Source: Intestinibacter bartlettii
GTDB lineage: Bacteria > Bacillota > Clostridia > Peptostreptococcales > Peptostreptococcaceae
DNA length: 64,000 nt
Reading direction: 5' to 3' (one strand)
Assembly (NCBI RefSeq): GCF_000154445.1
Contig: NZ_DS499564.1
The first letter of the stretch is position 1. Each line of letters opens with the position of its first letter. A program made the translations under genes and the position numbers. Below the pieces are notes generated by a model that saw nothing but the letters and a program-made list of their open reading frames with translations, searched no databases and had not been told where the DNA came from. This document shows, in pieces, positions 38,257-47,774 of this stretch.

Positions 38257-38296
38257 AAATAAACCCCATCAACATATATGTTAATGGGGCTTATTT
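38257..38296 (-). terminator. Terminator of the pheS-pheT-zapA unit
   Basis: Inverted repeat with arms around CCCCATCAACAT and ATGTTAATGGGG, flanked by AATAA and TTATTTTTA. It lies just past the zapA stop on the minus strand. Confidence 0.85.
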
Positions 38297-38302
38297 TTAT
38301 CT

Positions 38303-38920
38303 TTATTCTGCCGGAACAATACCATCTGTATTATTTGCAGTTTTTAATTGATTTTCTAAATCTGTTATTGCTAACTGTAAGTTAAAAGATTTATTTTGCC
38401 ATTGTGAAGAAAGATCTTCAGCAGTTATTGCTCTTTCTTGCATTTCACTTAATTGTGCTTGTAAGCTTTGTACTTGGGCTTTATAATCTTCCATTTGAGA
38501 TTTATTACCTTCTGTAACATTACTTAAACTGTCAATTTTGCTAGCTTGCTCAGAGATTATAGCATTTAATCTCTCTATTTCTCTATTACTATTTGCAATT
38601 TCAATTGCTTTAGTTTTCAAGGAATTTTCCAATTCAGCTATTCTAACTTGTATTTCTTCATTTGGTTGACCTAATTTTTCTTTTAGCTCATCTATTTGTT
38701 TTAATAATGATTCATTTTCGTGTGAACACTCAAATAATAAATCTGCTAAGTTTAATGATGTCAAAATTGATACTTGAAGTGAACCAAGATTTGGAGCACT
38801 TTCTTTTAATTTGTCCATCTCGCTATTTACATAGTTAGCTATAGTAAGTATTTCTTTATCTGTTTTTTCGCCAACCATAATATAGTTAGCACCTTGTATT
38901 GTCACTGTTACTTTGTTCAT
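38303..38920 (-). CDS. zapA: Cell division protein ZapA with long coiled coil
   Basis: The first 95 residues match ZapA (MNKVTVTIQGANYIMVGEK, then LNLADLLFE), which binds FtsZ and bundles its filaments at the division site. Residues 75-195 add a long coiled coil rich in Glu, Gln and Leu; ordinary ZapA is about 85-110 residues, so this is an extended version. The ATG at 38920 follows AGGGGG by 9 bases; a TTG directly before it is a weaker choice. Placement after pheT is common in Firmicutes. Confidence 0.87.
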   Translation of the reverse strand: MNKVTVTIQGANYIMVGEKTDKEILTIANYVNSEMDKLKESAPNLGSLQVSILTSLNLADLLFECSHENESLLKQIDELKEKLGQPNEEIQVRIAELENSLKTKAIEIANSNREIERLNAIISEQASKIDSLSNVTEGNKSQMEDYKAQVQSLQAQLSEMQERAITAEDLSSQWQNKSFNLQLAITDLENQLKTANNTDGIVPAE

Positions 38921-38948
38921 CAACTAATTCCCCCTACCAAAAGATGAG

Positions 38949-41342
38949 TTAGTTTGTTCTTAATTTAGCGTCTAGTTTTGTTTCTAACTCACTTAAAATT
39001 TTATCGTGAACTTTAGCTACATCTTCATCAGTAAGAGTTTTATCTTTGCTTCTATAAGTTATAGAGTAAGCAACTGATTTATATCCATCAGCTATTTGAG
39101 ATCCTGTATAAACATCGAATAATTTATAACTTTCAACTAAACCTTGGCCGTTAGCTTCTATTATTTCTTCTATTTGACCTACATATACGTCTTTTTTAAC
39201 TAATAGAGCTATATCTCTAGAAGTTGAAGGGTATTTTGGTAATGGATTATAAATTATAGTTCTATCTGAGTTATCATATACTAAATCTAAGTCTATTTCA
39301 CCAAGATAAACTCTTTGTGTTAAGTTATAGTTTTCTATAACTTCTGGATGTGCTTCACCAAATGTTCCTACATATTGTCCTTTATACATTATTGTAGCAC
39401 ATCTACCTGGGTGGAATGTAGAATTATTAGTTTCTGGTATTATTTCATATCCTTCAAATCCTATTGAAGAGAATATTTTTTCTATAGAACCTTTTAATAC
39501 AAAGAAATCTACATCTTTACCGTACATACCTATACATAAGTGGTTATTTTCTATTGGAAGACCTTCTTGTGGAGTAAATGTATGACCACATTCGAATACT
39601 AAAGCTTGTTCTACTTTTCTTGATGCATTAGTGTATAATACATTTAAAGTAGATGGCATCATAGTTGTTCTCATTATTGAAGTATCTTCACCTAATGGGT
39701 TTAATAATTTTATATAATTTCTTTTTGCACTATCTAGTGGTAATTTTATTCTATCTAATGATTTTGGACTTACGAAAGAATAAGTTAATATTTCATATAA
39801 ACCTATGCTTGTCGCTGTTTCTTTTATTTTGTCCATGAATTTTTGTTTGTCAGTTTTTACACCAGCAGTAACATTTCCTTCTAATTGTGCTGAAGGTATT
39901 TTTTCAAATCCGTAGATTCTAGCTATTTCTTCATAAACATCGGCTTCTTGTTCCATATCTAATCTAAAGTCTGGAACTTCTATTTCTATTTCTTCTGCTG
40001 ATTTTAAGTTGCATTTGAATTCTAAGTCTTCTAGTATTTTTACGAATTCATCTAAAGTTATAGGTGCTCCTATGTTTTTGATTATTCTAGATGGATTTAC
40101 ATTTAATACAACTTTTTCTTGTTTAGTTGGATAATCTTCAGCTATTCCTTTAAGAACACGTCCACATCCTAACATTTCAACTAATTGGCAAGCTCTTTCA
40201 ACACCAGTTTTTGATGTTTCAGTAGCAACACCTTTTTCATATCTTCCTGAAGCTTCTGTTCTAAGTCCTAAAACTTTAGAAGTTCTTCTTGTATTTTCAG
40301 CATTAAATGCTGCACCTTCGAATAAAACGGCTGTAGTTTCATCAGTTATTTCTGAGTTTAAACCACCCATTACACCAGCTAAAGCTATAGATTTTTCTCC
40401 ATCAGTTATAACTAACATTTTATCATCTAGAGTTCTTTCTACGTTATCTAGTGTAGTGAATTTTTCTCCGTTTTCTGCAGTTTTAACTACTATTTTACCA
40501 GTTTTAACTTGATTTAAGTCAAAAGCATGTAGTGGTTGACCATATTCAAGCATTACGAAGTTTGTTATATCAACTATGTTGTTTATTGGTCTTACACCAG
40601 CTTCTATTAATCTTCTTTGCATCCAGTATGGAGATGGTCCTATTTTAACGTCTTTAACTATTCTAGCCCCATATCTCATACATAAGTCTGGATTTTCTAT
40701 TTTAACATCGAAATCTATTTCTTCGTCACATTCTTTTACTTCTATTTCTGGATATTTTATTTTTTTACCTATAGTTACAGCTGCTTCTCTAGCTATACCT
40801 ATCATAGATCTACAATCAGGTCTGTTAGCAGTTAATTCGAAGTCTATAACTGCATCATATAAACCTAATGCTTCTTTTATATCTTTTCCGATTTCCATAC
40901 CATCAAAATCGTTTAATAAATATATTCCATCTTTACTTTTGTCATCTACATAGAATTCATTTATTCCTAATTCATTAGCAGAGCACATCATACCCTCTGA
41001 TAATTCACCTCTTAATTTAGAAGTTTTTATCTTGATTCCGCCTGGTAATTTAGCTTTATCTAAAGCTACTGGAACTATATCTCCTTCGCTTACGTTTTTA
41101 GCTCCTGTACATATTTGTACAGTTTTACCTTCTCCAACTTCAACTTGGCAAACTACTAATTTTTCAGCATTTGGATGTGAGTCTATTTTTAATATCTTTC
41201 CAACTACTACATTTTCGATTCCTTCTCCAAAGAATTCTACAGTTTCAGTTTTTGTTCCTGTCATTGTCATCATGTCAGCGAACTCAACTGTATCTATATC
41301 TATATCAACGTAATCTTTAAGCCATTTTACAGGTACTAACAT
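38949..41342 (-). CDS. pheT: Phenylalanyl-tRNA synthetase beta subunit
   Basis: The 797-residue PheT has the N-terminal tRNA-binding EMAP-like domain (GKILKIDSHPNAEKLVVCQV), B3/B4 editing domain (ANRPDCRSMIGIAREAA), B5 and the C-terminal anticodon-binding ferredoxin fold (PKYPSTSRDIALLVKKD). It forms an alpha2-beta2 enzyme with PheS. AGGAGG precedes the ATG. The 128-base gap to pheS has no terminator. Confidence 0.97.
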   Translation of the reverse strand: MLVPVKWLKDYVDIDIDTVEFADMMTMTGTKTETVEFFGEGIENVVVGKILKIDSHPNAEKLVVCQVEVGEGKTVQICTGAKNVSEGDIVPVALDKAKLPGGIKIKTSKLRGELSEGMMCSANELGINEFYVDDKSKDGIYLLNDFDGMEIGKDIKEALGLYDAVIDFELTANRPDCRSMIGIAREAAVTIGKKIKYPEIEVKECDEEIDFDVKIENPDLCMRYGARIVKDVKIGPSPYWMQRRLIEAGVRPINNIVDITNFVMLEYGQPLHAFDLNQVKTGKIVVKTAENGEKFTTLDNVERTLDDKMLVITDGEKSIALAGVMGGLNSEITDETTAVLFEGAAFNAENTRRTSKVLGLRTEASGRYEKGVATETSKTGVERACQLVEMLGCGRVLKGIAEDYPTKQEKVVLNVNPSRIIKNIGAPITLDEFVKILEDLEFKCNLKSAEEIEIEVPDFRLDMEQEADVYEEIARIYGFEKIPSAQLEGNVTAGVKTDKQKFMDKIKETATSIGLYEILTYSFVSPKSLDRIKLPLDSAKRNYIKLLNPLGEDTSIMRTTMMPSTLNVLYTNASRKVEQALVFECGHTFTPQEGLPIENNHLCIGMYGKDVDFFVLKGSIEKIFSSIGFEGYEIIPETNNSTFHPGRCATIMYKGQYVGTFGEAHPEVIENYNLTQRVYLGEIDLDLVYDNSDRTIIYNPLPKYPSTSRDIALLVKKDVYVGQIEEIIEANGQGLVESYKLFDVYTGSQIADGYKSVAYSITYRSKDKTLTDEDVAKVHDKILSELETKLDAKLRTN

Positions 41343-41470
41343 ATTTATATTTTCCTCCTATTTTATTAAGTATTTAAATTATTTCCGTTTATCAAATTAA
41401 ATTCTTTAATCGTACAATTTTAAAAATATATTTTTCTGTGATTAATAAATTTATGTAGCCAAAACTTTAA

Positions 41471-42490
41471 TTAAAATTGTTCTAAGAATCTTATATCATT
41501 TTCAACTAAAAGTCTTATATCATCTATCTCGTATTTAAGCATTGCAAGTCTTTCAACACCCATACCGAAAGCGAATCCAGAATAAACTTCAGGATCTATT
41601 CCACAGTTTCTAAGTACGTTTGGATGTACCATACCTGAACCAAGTATTTCTATCCAACCTTCACCTTTACACATTGAGCATCCTTTACCACCGCATTTGA
41701 AGCAGCTAACGTCAACTTCTGCACTTGGTTCTGTGAATGGGAAATTGTGTGGTCTGAATTTAGTTTTAGTTTCTTCTCCGAATAATTTTTTAACGAACAT
41801 TTCAACAGTTCCTTTGAATTGAGCCATTGTTATATCTTTACCAACAACTAATCCTTCTATTTGGTGGAACATTGGAGAGTGTGTTGCATCTAATGAATCA
41901 TTTCTGAAACATCTACCTGGAGAAACTATTTTTATTGGTAACTCTTCACTTCTCATTGTTCTAACTTGAACTGGAGATGTTTGAGTTCTAAGTAATAAGT
42001 TTTCATTGAAGTAGAATGTATCTGACATATCTCTTGATGGATGGTCTTTTGGTGCATTTAATGCATCGAAGTTATTTTCTACTGTTTCAACTTCTGGACC
42101 TTCAACAACTGAGAATCCAAGTCCCATGAATATTTCTGAAACTTCATCTATTATTTGAGTTATTGGATGTTTTTTACCAACATTGAAAACTTTCCCTGGC
42201 ATAGTTACATCTATAACTTCTGATTGTAATTTTGCTTCTTGTTCTATCTTTTTAAGAGCAGTTCTTTTTTCATTTATTTTTGTTTCAATTAACTCTCTTA
42301 CTTCGTTGGCAACCTTACCCATAACTGGTCTTTCTTCAGCAGATAATTTTCCCATACCTTTTAATAATTTAGTTAATTCACCTTTTTTACCTGAATATTT
42401 TACTTTTATGCTATCTAATTCGTCTATAGCAGAAACAGCTTTTATTTCTTCTAAAGCAGCTTCTTTTAATTTAAGTAATTGTTCTTTCAC
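41471..42490 (-). CDS. pheS: Phenylalanyl-tRNA synthetase alpha subunit
   Basis: This 339-residue class II catalytic subunit shows HPSRDMSDTFYF, the motif 2 region RTQTSPVQVRTM and motif 3 GFAFGMGVERLAML. A zinc-like Cys group (CFKCGGKGCSMCKGEGW) lies before motif 3. The start is GTG at 42490 with AAAGGGTGA 7 bases upstream. It is controlled by the T-box leader directly before it and is co-transcribed with pheT and zapA. Confidence 0.97.
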   Translation of the reverse strand: MKEQLLKLKEAALEEIKAVSAIDELDSIKVKYSGKKGELTKLLKGMGKLSAEERPVMGKVANEVRELIETKINEKRTALKKIEQEAKLQSEVIDVTMPGKVFNVGKKHPITQIIDEVSEIFMGLGFSVVEGPEVETVENNFDALNAPKDHPSRDMSDTFYFNENLLLRTQTSPVQVRTMRSEELPIKIVSPGRCFRNDSLDATHSPMFHQIEGLVVGKDITMAQFKGTVEMFVKKLFGEETKTKFRPHNFPFTEPSAEVDVSCFKCGGKGCSMCKGEGWIEILGSGMVHPNVLRNCGIDPEVYSGFAFGMGVERLAMLKYEIDDIRLLVENDIRFLEQF

Positions 42491-42545
42491 GTTTATTTCA
42501 CCCTTTCTTTAATTTTTTATTAAAATTCTAATTATTTTTCTAATT

Positions 42546-42837
42546 AAAAAAAGCTTCCATCCCTGCTAGGGACGAAAGCTATTATTCGCGGTACCACCCT
42601 AGTAGCTTATAAATATATATTTATAAACCACTCGAAGAAACTTAACGCGTTTCAAACGTCAAAACCTACTTAATTTCAGATTTGATACTCCAGAGTGAAC
42701 TTCTTTTAAACTATCTATATAACACTCACAGCCTTGGTGTTACTCTCTGTTATAGAATTATTTAAAATACTTTTCTCTTTCACCGTAAATTCTATTTAAT
42801 ACGTGTCCTACTAATTTCGATCGTATTTTTGTATACG
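42546..42837 (-). promoter_or_regulatory. T-box leader of pheS-pheT-zapA (Phe specifier UUC)
   Basis: On the minus strand the leader contains AGAGAGTAA at the stem I base, a specifier loop with TTC (42697-42699) followed by A, and the T-box sequence AGGGTGGTACCGCG (core 42587-42600). The terminator is a GC-rich hairpin (GTCCCTAGCAGGGA core, 42546-42580) with a T-run. Uncharged tRNA-Phe (GAA anticodon) should favour the antiterminator and allow expression. Confidence 0.95.
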
Positions 42838-42843
42838 CCAATA

Positions 42844-42872
42844 ATTATAACATATGTAATTTTGGCTTTCAA
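42844..42872 (-). promoter_or_regulatory. Sigma-A promoter of the pheS T-box transcript
   Basis: TTGAAA (42867-42872), 17-base spacer and TATAAT (42844-42849) on the minus strand, immediately before the T-box leader. The -35 element overlaps the region just after the methyltransferase stop. Confidence 0.8.
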
Positions 42873-42876
42873 CATA

Positions 42877-43674
42877 TTAAACTAAATATTTTTTTATCTC
42901 ATACATTAATATTGCAGCGCTTATCGCAGCATTTAAAGATTCCGCATTTCCATAAATAGGTATTTTCACTAGTTTATCTGATTTAGAAATCAACTCATCA
43001 TTAATCCCATTTGCTTCGTTTCCTATTACTAATGCTATTTTCCCATCATAAGTAGTTTCATTATAGTAACTTTCTGTGTGTAAATAACTTGATACTATAT
43101 CAAAGTTATTTGCTTTAAGGAAATCTACCGCTTCATCTTGTGTAGTTTGGATTATATTCATATCGAAAATTGAACCCATAGTTGATCTTATTACTTTTGG
43201 ATTGTATATATCTACACATCCTTTAAGGAGGATAATTGCATCTACACCTGCGCTATCTGCTGTTCTTATTATTGTTCCCATATTTCCTGGGTCTTGGATT
43301 CTATCTAGTATCAGTACAAATTTATCGTCTTGATTGATATTATTAACTAAATCTCTTTCTTTATACCTTAATACTGCTAAAATTCCTTGAGTATTTTCTG
43401 TATCTACCATTTCTGAGAATATTTTATTTGAGGTTTTATATATTTTTATATTTTTATTTTCTAATTCTTCTAATAGTACTTTATGGTCTTGTTTTTTCTC
43501 AAAATCTTCATTTATAAAAACATATTCAAGTTTTGCATCACATTCTAGTGCTAAAGTTAAAATTCTATAACCTTCTATTATGAATTTTTTCTCTTTATTT
43601 CTTCCTTTAGTTTTTAATAAAGACTTTGTATATTTTATTTTATCATTGTCTTTACTTTTTATTATATTAATCAT
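42877..43674 (-). CDS. SpoU/TrmH family RNA 2'-O-methyltransferase
   Basis: The 265-residue SPOUT methyltransferase has an N-terminal substrate-binding domain (IIKSKDNDKIKYTKSLL) and the knotted catalytic domain. SpoU motifs are DPGNMGTIIRTADSAG (catalytic Arg), VIGNEANGI and IPIYGNAESLNAAISAAI. It uses S-adenosylmethionine to methylate a ribose of rRNA or tRNA; the exact site cannot be told from sequence. GGAGAAAAAG precedes the ATG. It follows the potassium genes by 20 bases and is probably co-transcribed. Confidence 0.92.
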   Translation of the reverse strand: MINIIKSKDNDKIKYTKSLLKTKGRNKEKKFIIEGYRILTLALECDAKLEYVFINEDFEKKQDHKVLLEELENKNIKIYKTSNKIFSEMVDTENTQGILAVLRYKERDLVNNINQDDKFVLILDRIQDPGNMGTIIRTADSAGVDAIILLKGCVDIYNPKVIRSTMGSIFDMNIIQTTQDEAVDFLKANNFDIVSSYLHTESYYNETTYDGKIALVIGNEANGINDELISKSDKLVKIPIYGNAESLNAAISAAILMYEIKKYLV

Positions 43675-43694
43675 CTTTTTCTCCTAATCAAACT

Positions 43695-44378
43695 TTAATT
43701 CTCTAAGATTATATCACTTATTTTATCTGTATTTCCGATAATAATTAAAATATTTTTTTCTTGCATTTTATAATTTGGAGAAGGCATAACTTTTAGACCA
43801 CTTTGAGTTTTCACAGCTAGTACAGTTATATCATATTTTGCCCTTAAGTTTAATTCTATTATTGTTTTGCCTACCCAATTTTGAGGTGTTACAATTTCCA
43901 TAATTGAGTATTCTGGATCTAGGTTTATTTGGTCTAATATATTTTCTGATGCTAGATTATAAGCAAGTCTGATACCCATATCTCTTTCTGGGAATACTAC
44001 TTTATCTGCTCCAATTTTATAAAGTACTTTTGCTTGTAATTCATCCTTTGCCTTGCAAACTACTTTAGGCACACCCATCTCCTTTGCCATAACTGTTGCC
44101 ATTATAGATGCTCTTACGTCTGAACTAATTGCAACTATTACAACATCAAAATTTCCTAAGCCAATACTTTTTAAATCTCTTTCTTCTGTCACATCTACTA
44201 TTGCTGTATGAGTTACTAGCTCAGCAATATTATTGATAGAATCCTCATCTTTATCTATAACCATTACTTCATTTCCTAATTGACACATCTTTTTTGCTAC
44301 AGATGAACCAAATCTCCCACATCCAATAACAAGATATTGTTTATCTTTACTTTTACTATTAAAAAATGTTCTTTTCAT
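43695..44378 (-). CDS. ktrA: Potassium uptake regulatory subunit (KtrA/TrkA type)
   Basis: The 227-residue protein has an RCK_N domain with the nucleotide-binding GCGRFGSSVA near the start and an RCK_C domain from about residue 140. One RCK pair in about 220 residues is typical of KtrA rather than the doubled TrkA of E. coli. It forms a cytoplasmic ring that gates the KtrB channel in response to ATP/ADP or c-di-AMP. The ktrB partner ends 22 bases upstream. Confidence 0.9.
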   Translation of the reverse strand: MKRTFFNSKSKDKQYLVIGCGRFGSSVAKKMCQLGNEVMVIDKDEDSINNIAELVTHTAIVDVTEERDLKSIGLGNFDVVIVAISSDVRASIMATVMAKEMGVPKVVCKAKDELQAKVLYKIGADKVVFPERDMGIRLAYNLASENILDQINLDPEYSIMEIVTPQNWVGKTIIELNLRAKYDITVLAVKTQSGLKVMPSPNYKMQEKNILIIIGNTDKISDIILEN

Positions 44379-44400
44379 TATAAATACCTCTTACTTTTTA

Positions 44401-45777
44401 TTAACCTATTATTATTTTTCCTTTTGGTCTTTTTATATTCTTATCTTTTTTAGCTATATTAATTGATAATATTGCTGTAAATATTGTTAATGACCCTACT
44501 CTTCCTAAGAACATTAAAATCATTATTATTAATTTACCTACTACGTTTAAGTTAGGACTTCCTCCTATACTAAGTCCAACTGTCGCATATGCTGACATAA
44601 CTTCAAATACACATTCTATAAGTGAAAATTGAGGGTTAGTTAATGATAGTGCTAATGTTCCTATTATAAATATAAAAATTGCTATAAAAAATATAACCAT
44701 AGCTTTTTTAATACTCTCAGAACTTATACTTCTCTCAAATATATGTATTTCATCCTTTCCACATAAGAAATCCTTCACTGTTAAAAATAACACTGCTACT
44801 GTAGTAGTTTTAATACCACCACCTGTAGATGCTGGTGAAGCTCCTATCAACATTAATATTACCATTAAAAATATCGTTGGCTCTTTTGTTAAACTTAAAT
44901 CTATACTATTAAATCCAGCTGTTCTTAGTGTTGTTGTTTGGAACATTGAAGATAATAGTTTCCCTTTCATATCCATATTTCCTAAAGTATCTGGATTATT
45001 ATATTCCACCCCTAATATAAATACAAAACCTATAAGTAATAAGATTATAGTTGATGTAATAACAAGCTTAGAGTGAATAGTTAACTTTTTTAAACTTCTA
45101 GTATGTAATACATCTAGTATAACAGGATATCCTAATCCCCCAAGAATTATAAGTAGGGATACAGTAATCATAACTAAGGAATTATCATATAAAGATGTTA
45201 ATGATGAAAATTGACCACTTATAGATCCCATCAAATCAAATCCAGCATTACAAAATGCTGATATTGAGTGGAAAAATCCATATGCCAACCCTGTTATAAG
45301 CCCAAACCTTGGAATAAAACTTATTGATAAAATAATTCCACCAATTGCTTCTATAGCAAATACCATAAAAATTATTTTTCTCGTCAAATTAACAATCCCA
45401 GATAAGTCTATCTGATTTAAAGATTCTTGTATCAATAATCTTTCTTTTAAATTTATTTTTTTACCTCTTATTAAAGATATCATCGTAGCTATTGTCATAA
45501 ATCCTAAACCACCAATTTGGATAAGAGATATGATTACAACTTTTCCAAATAAACTCCAATGAGTAGCTGTATCAAACACAACTAATCCTGTTACACATAC
45601 AGCTGATGTTGCAGTAAAAAGTGAATCTACAAAATTAGTAGGTTGTCCATTACTACTTGAAATAGGCAAAGATAGTATACTTGCTCCAACTAAAGTTAGA
45701 AGTAAAAAACCTACAGTAATAATTTGAACAGAGCTCCACTTTTTAAGAAATCTGATATTTTTTTTTCTGATTCTCAA
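44401..45777 (-). CDS. ktrB: Potassium channel subunit (KtrB/TrkH type)
   Basis: The 458-residue membrane protein has the four repeated M1-P-M2 units of the Trk/Ktr superfamily, with pore-loop segments such as TATSAVCVTGL, SAFCNAGFDLMG, TTTLRTAGFNSI and MSAYATVGLSIG, each containing the single selectivity glycine. It imports K+ together with KtrA. The start is TTG at 45777 with GAGGAGGAAG 8 bases upstream; no better ATG exists. It is first in a unit with ktrA and the methyltransferase. Confidence 0.92.
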   Translation of the reverse strand: MRIRKKNIRFLKKWSSVQIITVGFLLLTLVGASILSLPISSSNGQPTNFVDSLFTATSAVCVTGLVVFDTATHWSLFGKVVIISLIQIGGLGFMTIATMISLIRGKKINLKERLLIQESLNQIDLSGIVNLTRKIIFMVFAIEAIGGIILSISFIPRFGLITGLAYGFFHSISAFCNAGFDLMGSISGQFSSLTSLYDNSLVMITVSLLIILGGLGYPVILDVLHTRSLKKLTIHSKLVITSTIILLLIGFVFILGVEYNNPDTLGNMDMKGKLLSSMFQTTTLRTAGFNSIDLSLTKEPTIFLMVILMLIGASPASTGGGIKTTTVAVLFLTVKDFLCGKDEIHIFERSISSESIKKAMVIFFIAIFIFIIGTLALSLTNPQFSLIECVFEVMSAYATVGLSIGGSPNLNVVGKLIIMILMFLGRVGSLTIFTAILSINIAKKDKNIKRPKGKIIIG

Positions 45778-45973
45778 TTCAAGAACTTCCTCCTCTTATT
45801 TATTAAAAGTCAATCATAATTGTATGATAAACTATTATATGACAAATATTGTTTTTTAACAATAATTAACTATATAAAAGAAAATATATAAATTAGATTT
45901 TAATTTATTTTTATCATTTTGACCTTTTTTAATGCTATTCTCTTATTTTATTTAGATTTTTTAATTTAGATAT

Positions 45974-46005
45974 AAAAAAAGCGAACTCTATTGAGTTCGC
46001 TTTTA
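45974..46005 (-). terminator. Terminator after rplT
   Basis: Perfect hairpin with arms AAAAGCGAACTC and GAGTTCGCTTTT and a 3-4 base loop, with a T-run on the minus strand. It is 8 bases past the rplT stop. Confidence 0.9.
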
Positions 46006-46012
46006 TCTATAA

Positions 46013-46369
46013 TTAAGCTAATTTAGCTTTAGCTACTTCTACTAATTGAGCAAATCCAGCTGGATCTTGTATAGCCATTTCAGATAACATTTTTCTGTTA
46101 ACTTCAACACCTGCTAATTTTAATCCATTCATTAATCTTGAATAAGATATACCATTCATTCTAGCAGCTGCATTTATTCTTTGTATCCAAAGTTTTCTGA
46201 AGTCTCTTTTCTTTAATTTTCTTCCTATATATGCATTTTTTAATGCTTTCATTACGAAAGTATTTGCTGGTCTATATAATTTGCTTCTAGATCCTCTGTA
46301 TCCTTTTGCAAGTTTTAACACTTTTTTATGTTTTTTACGAGCGTTCATTGCGCCTTTAACTCTTGCCAT
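46013..46369 (-). CDS. rplT: 50S ribosomal protein L20
   Basis: The 118-residue protein is full length, with the conserved start MARVKGAMNARKKHKKVLK and the basic helical N-terminus that binds 23S rRNA. L20 is an early assembly protein and also represses its own operon by binding the infC leader. GGAGGTCATCG precedes the ATG. It is last of infC-rpmI-rplT. Confidence 0.98.
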   Translation of the reverse strand: MARVKGAMNARKKHKKVLKLAKGYRGSRSKLYRPANTFVMKALKNAYIGRKLKKRDFRKLWIQRINAAARMNGISYSRLMNGLKLAGVEVNRKMLSEMAIQDPAGFAQLVEVAKAKLA

Positions 46370-46460
46370 GTCGATGACCTCCTTATGTTTTTTAAGTATT
46401 TTTTATTTTGTGTTTGTTCCTAATCCGTTCTGATTAGTTTGTTTTATTAATTAATTATAA

Positions 46461-46655
46461 TTAATATGGTAATAATTGAGCTATTCTTTTAGCATCTCCA
46501 TCGCTAACTATAGCTGATTTTCTTAAGTTCATTTTAGTTTTTGGAGATTTTTTAGTTAATATATGACTTTTATAAGCTTTATTTCTTTTTAATTTTCCGC
46601 TTCCTGTTTTTCTAAGTCTTTTTGCAGCTCCTCTATGAGTTTTCATTTTTGGCAT
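46461..46655 (-). CDS. rpmI: 50S ribosomal protein L35
   Basis: The 64-residue basic protein begins MPKMKTHRGAAKRLRKTGSG, the standard L35 start, and ends at a normal length. It is part of the large ribosomal subunit. GAGGAGGAAGTT precedes the ATG. It lies between infC and rplT. Confidence 0.98.
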   Translation of the reverse strand: MPKMKTHRGAAKRLRKTGSGKLKRNKAYKSHILTKKSPKTKMNLRKSAIVSDGDAKRIAQLLPY

Positions 46656-46695
46656 GATAACTTCCTCCTCTCAGTTAATCGTAAATAAAATCTAT

Positions 46696-47214
46696 TTATT
46701 TATTAGTTTTTTTTGGATCTATAATTACAACCATGTTGTTCCCTTCAAAAGCAGGGGCTTTCACTGGTTCACCAAACTCTTTAACAATTTCTATGAATTT
46801 AAGCATTACTTCTTTACCAATATCTTTATGTCCTAATTCTCTACCTCTAAAACGAAGTTCTACTTTTACCTTGTCGCCTTTTTTAAGGAATTTAATAGCA
46901 TTATTCGCTTTAGTATTTAAGTCATTTGATTCAATACCTGGTCTTAATCTTATTTCCTTAACTGCTATTGTTTTTTGTTTTTTCTTAGCTTCTTTTTCTT
47001 TTCTAGCTTGTTCATATTTGTATTTACCATAGTCCATAATTTTACAAACTGGTGGTTTAGCATTAGGAGAAATTTTAACTAAATCTAAGTTTTTTCCGTT
47101 TGCTAATATTTGAGCTTCTCTGGCAGACATTATTCCAAGTTGTTCTCCAGTTTCAGAGATAATTCTTAACTCTTTATCTCTTATTTGATCATTGATTGAT
47201 AATTCTTTGCTAAT
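46696..47214 (-). CDS. infC: Translation initiation factor IF-3, ATT start
   Basis: IF-3 keeps ribosomal subunits apart and checks the start codon. The first in-frame ATG (47130) would remove 28 conserved residues. Reading upstream without a stop gives ISKELSINDQIRDKELRI and SETGEQLGI, the normal IF-3 N-terminus. The only fitting start is ATT at 47212-47214, with GGAGGTG seven bases before it. That gives 172 residues, the usual length. AUU starts are known for IF-3 in several bacteria and let IF-3 limit its own synthesis. The C-terminal domain ends with VVIIDPKKTNK. Confidence 0.93.
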   Translation of the reverse strand: MSKELSINDQIRDKELRIISETGEQLGIMSAREAQILANGKNLDLVKISPNAKPPVCKIMDYGKYKYEQARKEKEAKKKQKTIAVKEIRLRPGIESNDLNTKANNAIKFLKKGDKVKVELRFRGRELGHKDIGKEVMLKFIEIVKEFGEPVKAPAFEGNNMVVIIDPKKTNK

Positions 47215-47390
47215 TGTAGGACACCTCCAAATTATTATTATATAAAATAAAAAGCGAATGAAAATTCATCCGCTATAAGTCGTCAAAATCATACTATCAT
47301 TTATAAAATAGATAGTTGTACTTATATTTACCTTACTAACCTTCGTCGCAAGGTGAGAATGAACTTCTTCTTTACTGTTATCTTGTTACC
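47215..47390 (-). promoter_or_regulatory. L20-type leader of infC-rpmI-rplT
   Basis: The leader on the minus strand contains CTCACCTTGCGACGAAGGTT, as in Firmicutes L20 leaders, and a terminator hairpin AGCGGATGA/TCATTCGCT followed by TTTTTATTTT at about 47246-47274, just before the infC ribosome site. L20 binding is expected to favour the terminator and reduce operon expression. Confidence 0.85.
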
Positions 47391-47396
47391 ATATCA

Positions 47397-47425
47397 ATTA
47401 TATATGTTGCTTGTTGCAATGTCAA
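47397..47425 (-). promoter_or_regulatory. Perfect-consensus sigma-A promoter of infC
   Basis: TTGACA (47420-47425), 17-base spacer, TATAAT (47397-47402) on the minus strand: both hexamers match consensus exactly. Confidence 0.93.
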
Positions 47426-47678
47426 GACTTTTTTGCTGTTAATTTTTATAAATAATTTTATTCTCCGTATATAATATGCCTCTATTTTTAATATTGATAC
47501 TATATACTTTTCATATCCTGTCCTTTTCATATTATAACTTATAATTCAAATTTTCTCATCTCTAAAATTTTTCCAATATCGTTTCATTTTGTTTTTATAC
47601 TAGACTTTAATTTGTAGTATTTCATTATTTTAGAATAATAAATATCAAGCTGGTTATACTTACTGTAAGACATCTTAG

Positions 47679-47706
47679 TTTACATAGTTTATTTTTAATG
47701 TAAAAT
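47679..47706 (+). promoter_or_regulatory. Promoter of the FtsH-like gene
   Basis: TTTACA (47679-47684), 16-base spacer, TAAAAT (47701-47706), about 70 bases before the chosen ATG. The gap from 47426 to 47678 is AT-rich and shows nothing else. Confidence 0.6.
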
Positions 47707-47774
47707 CATAATAAAACTTCACATCATTGGAAAAAATAAAGCAAAGGAAAATTCTATTACCTGAGGTGCAAGAT

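Noticed and set aside
47727..47774. TTG start at 47727 for the FtsH-like protease
   Set aside because: It has no ribosome site, lies only about 20 bases from the -10, and the ATG at 47775 has a well-spaced GAGGTG.
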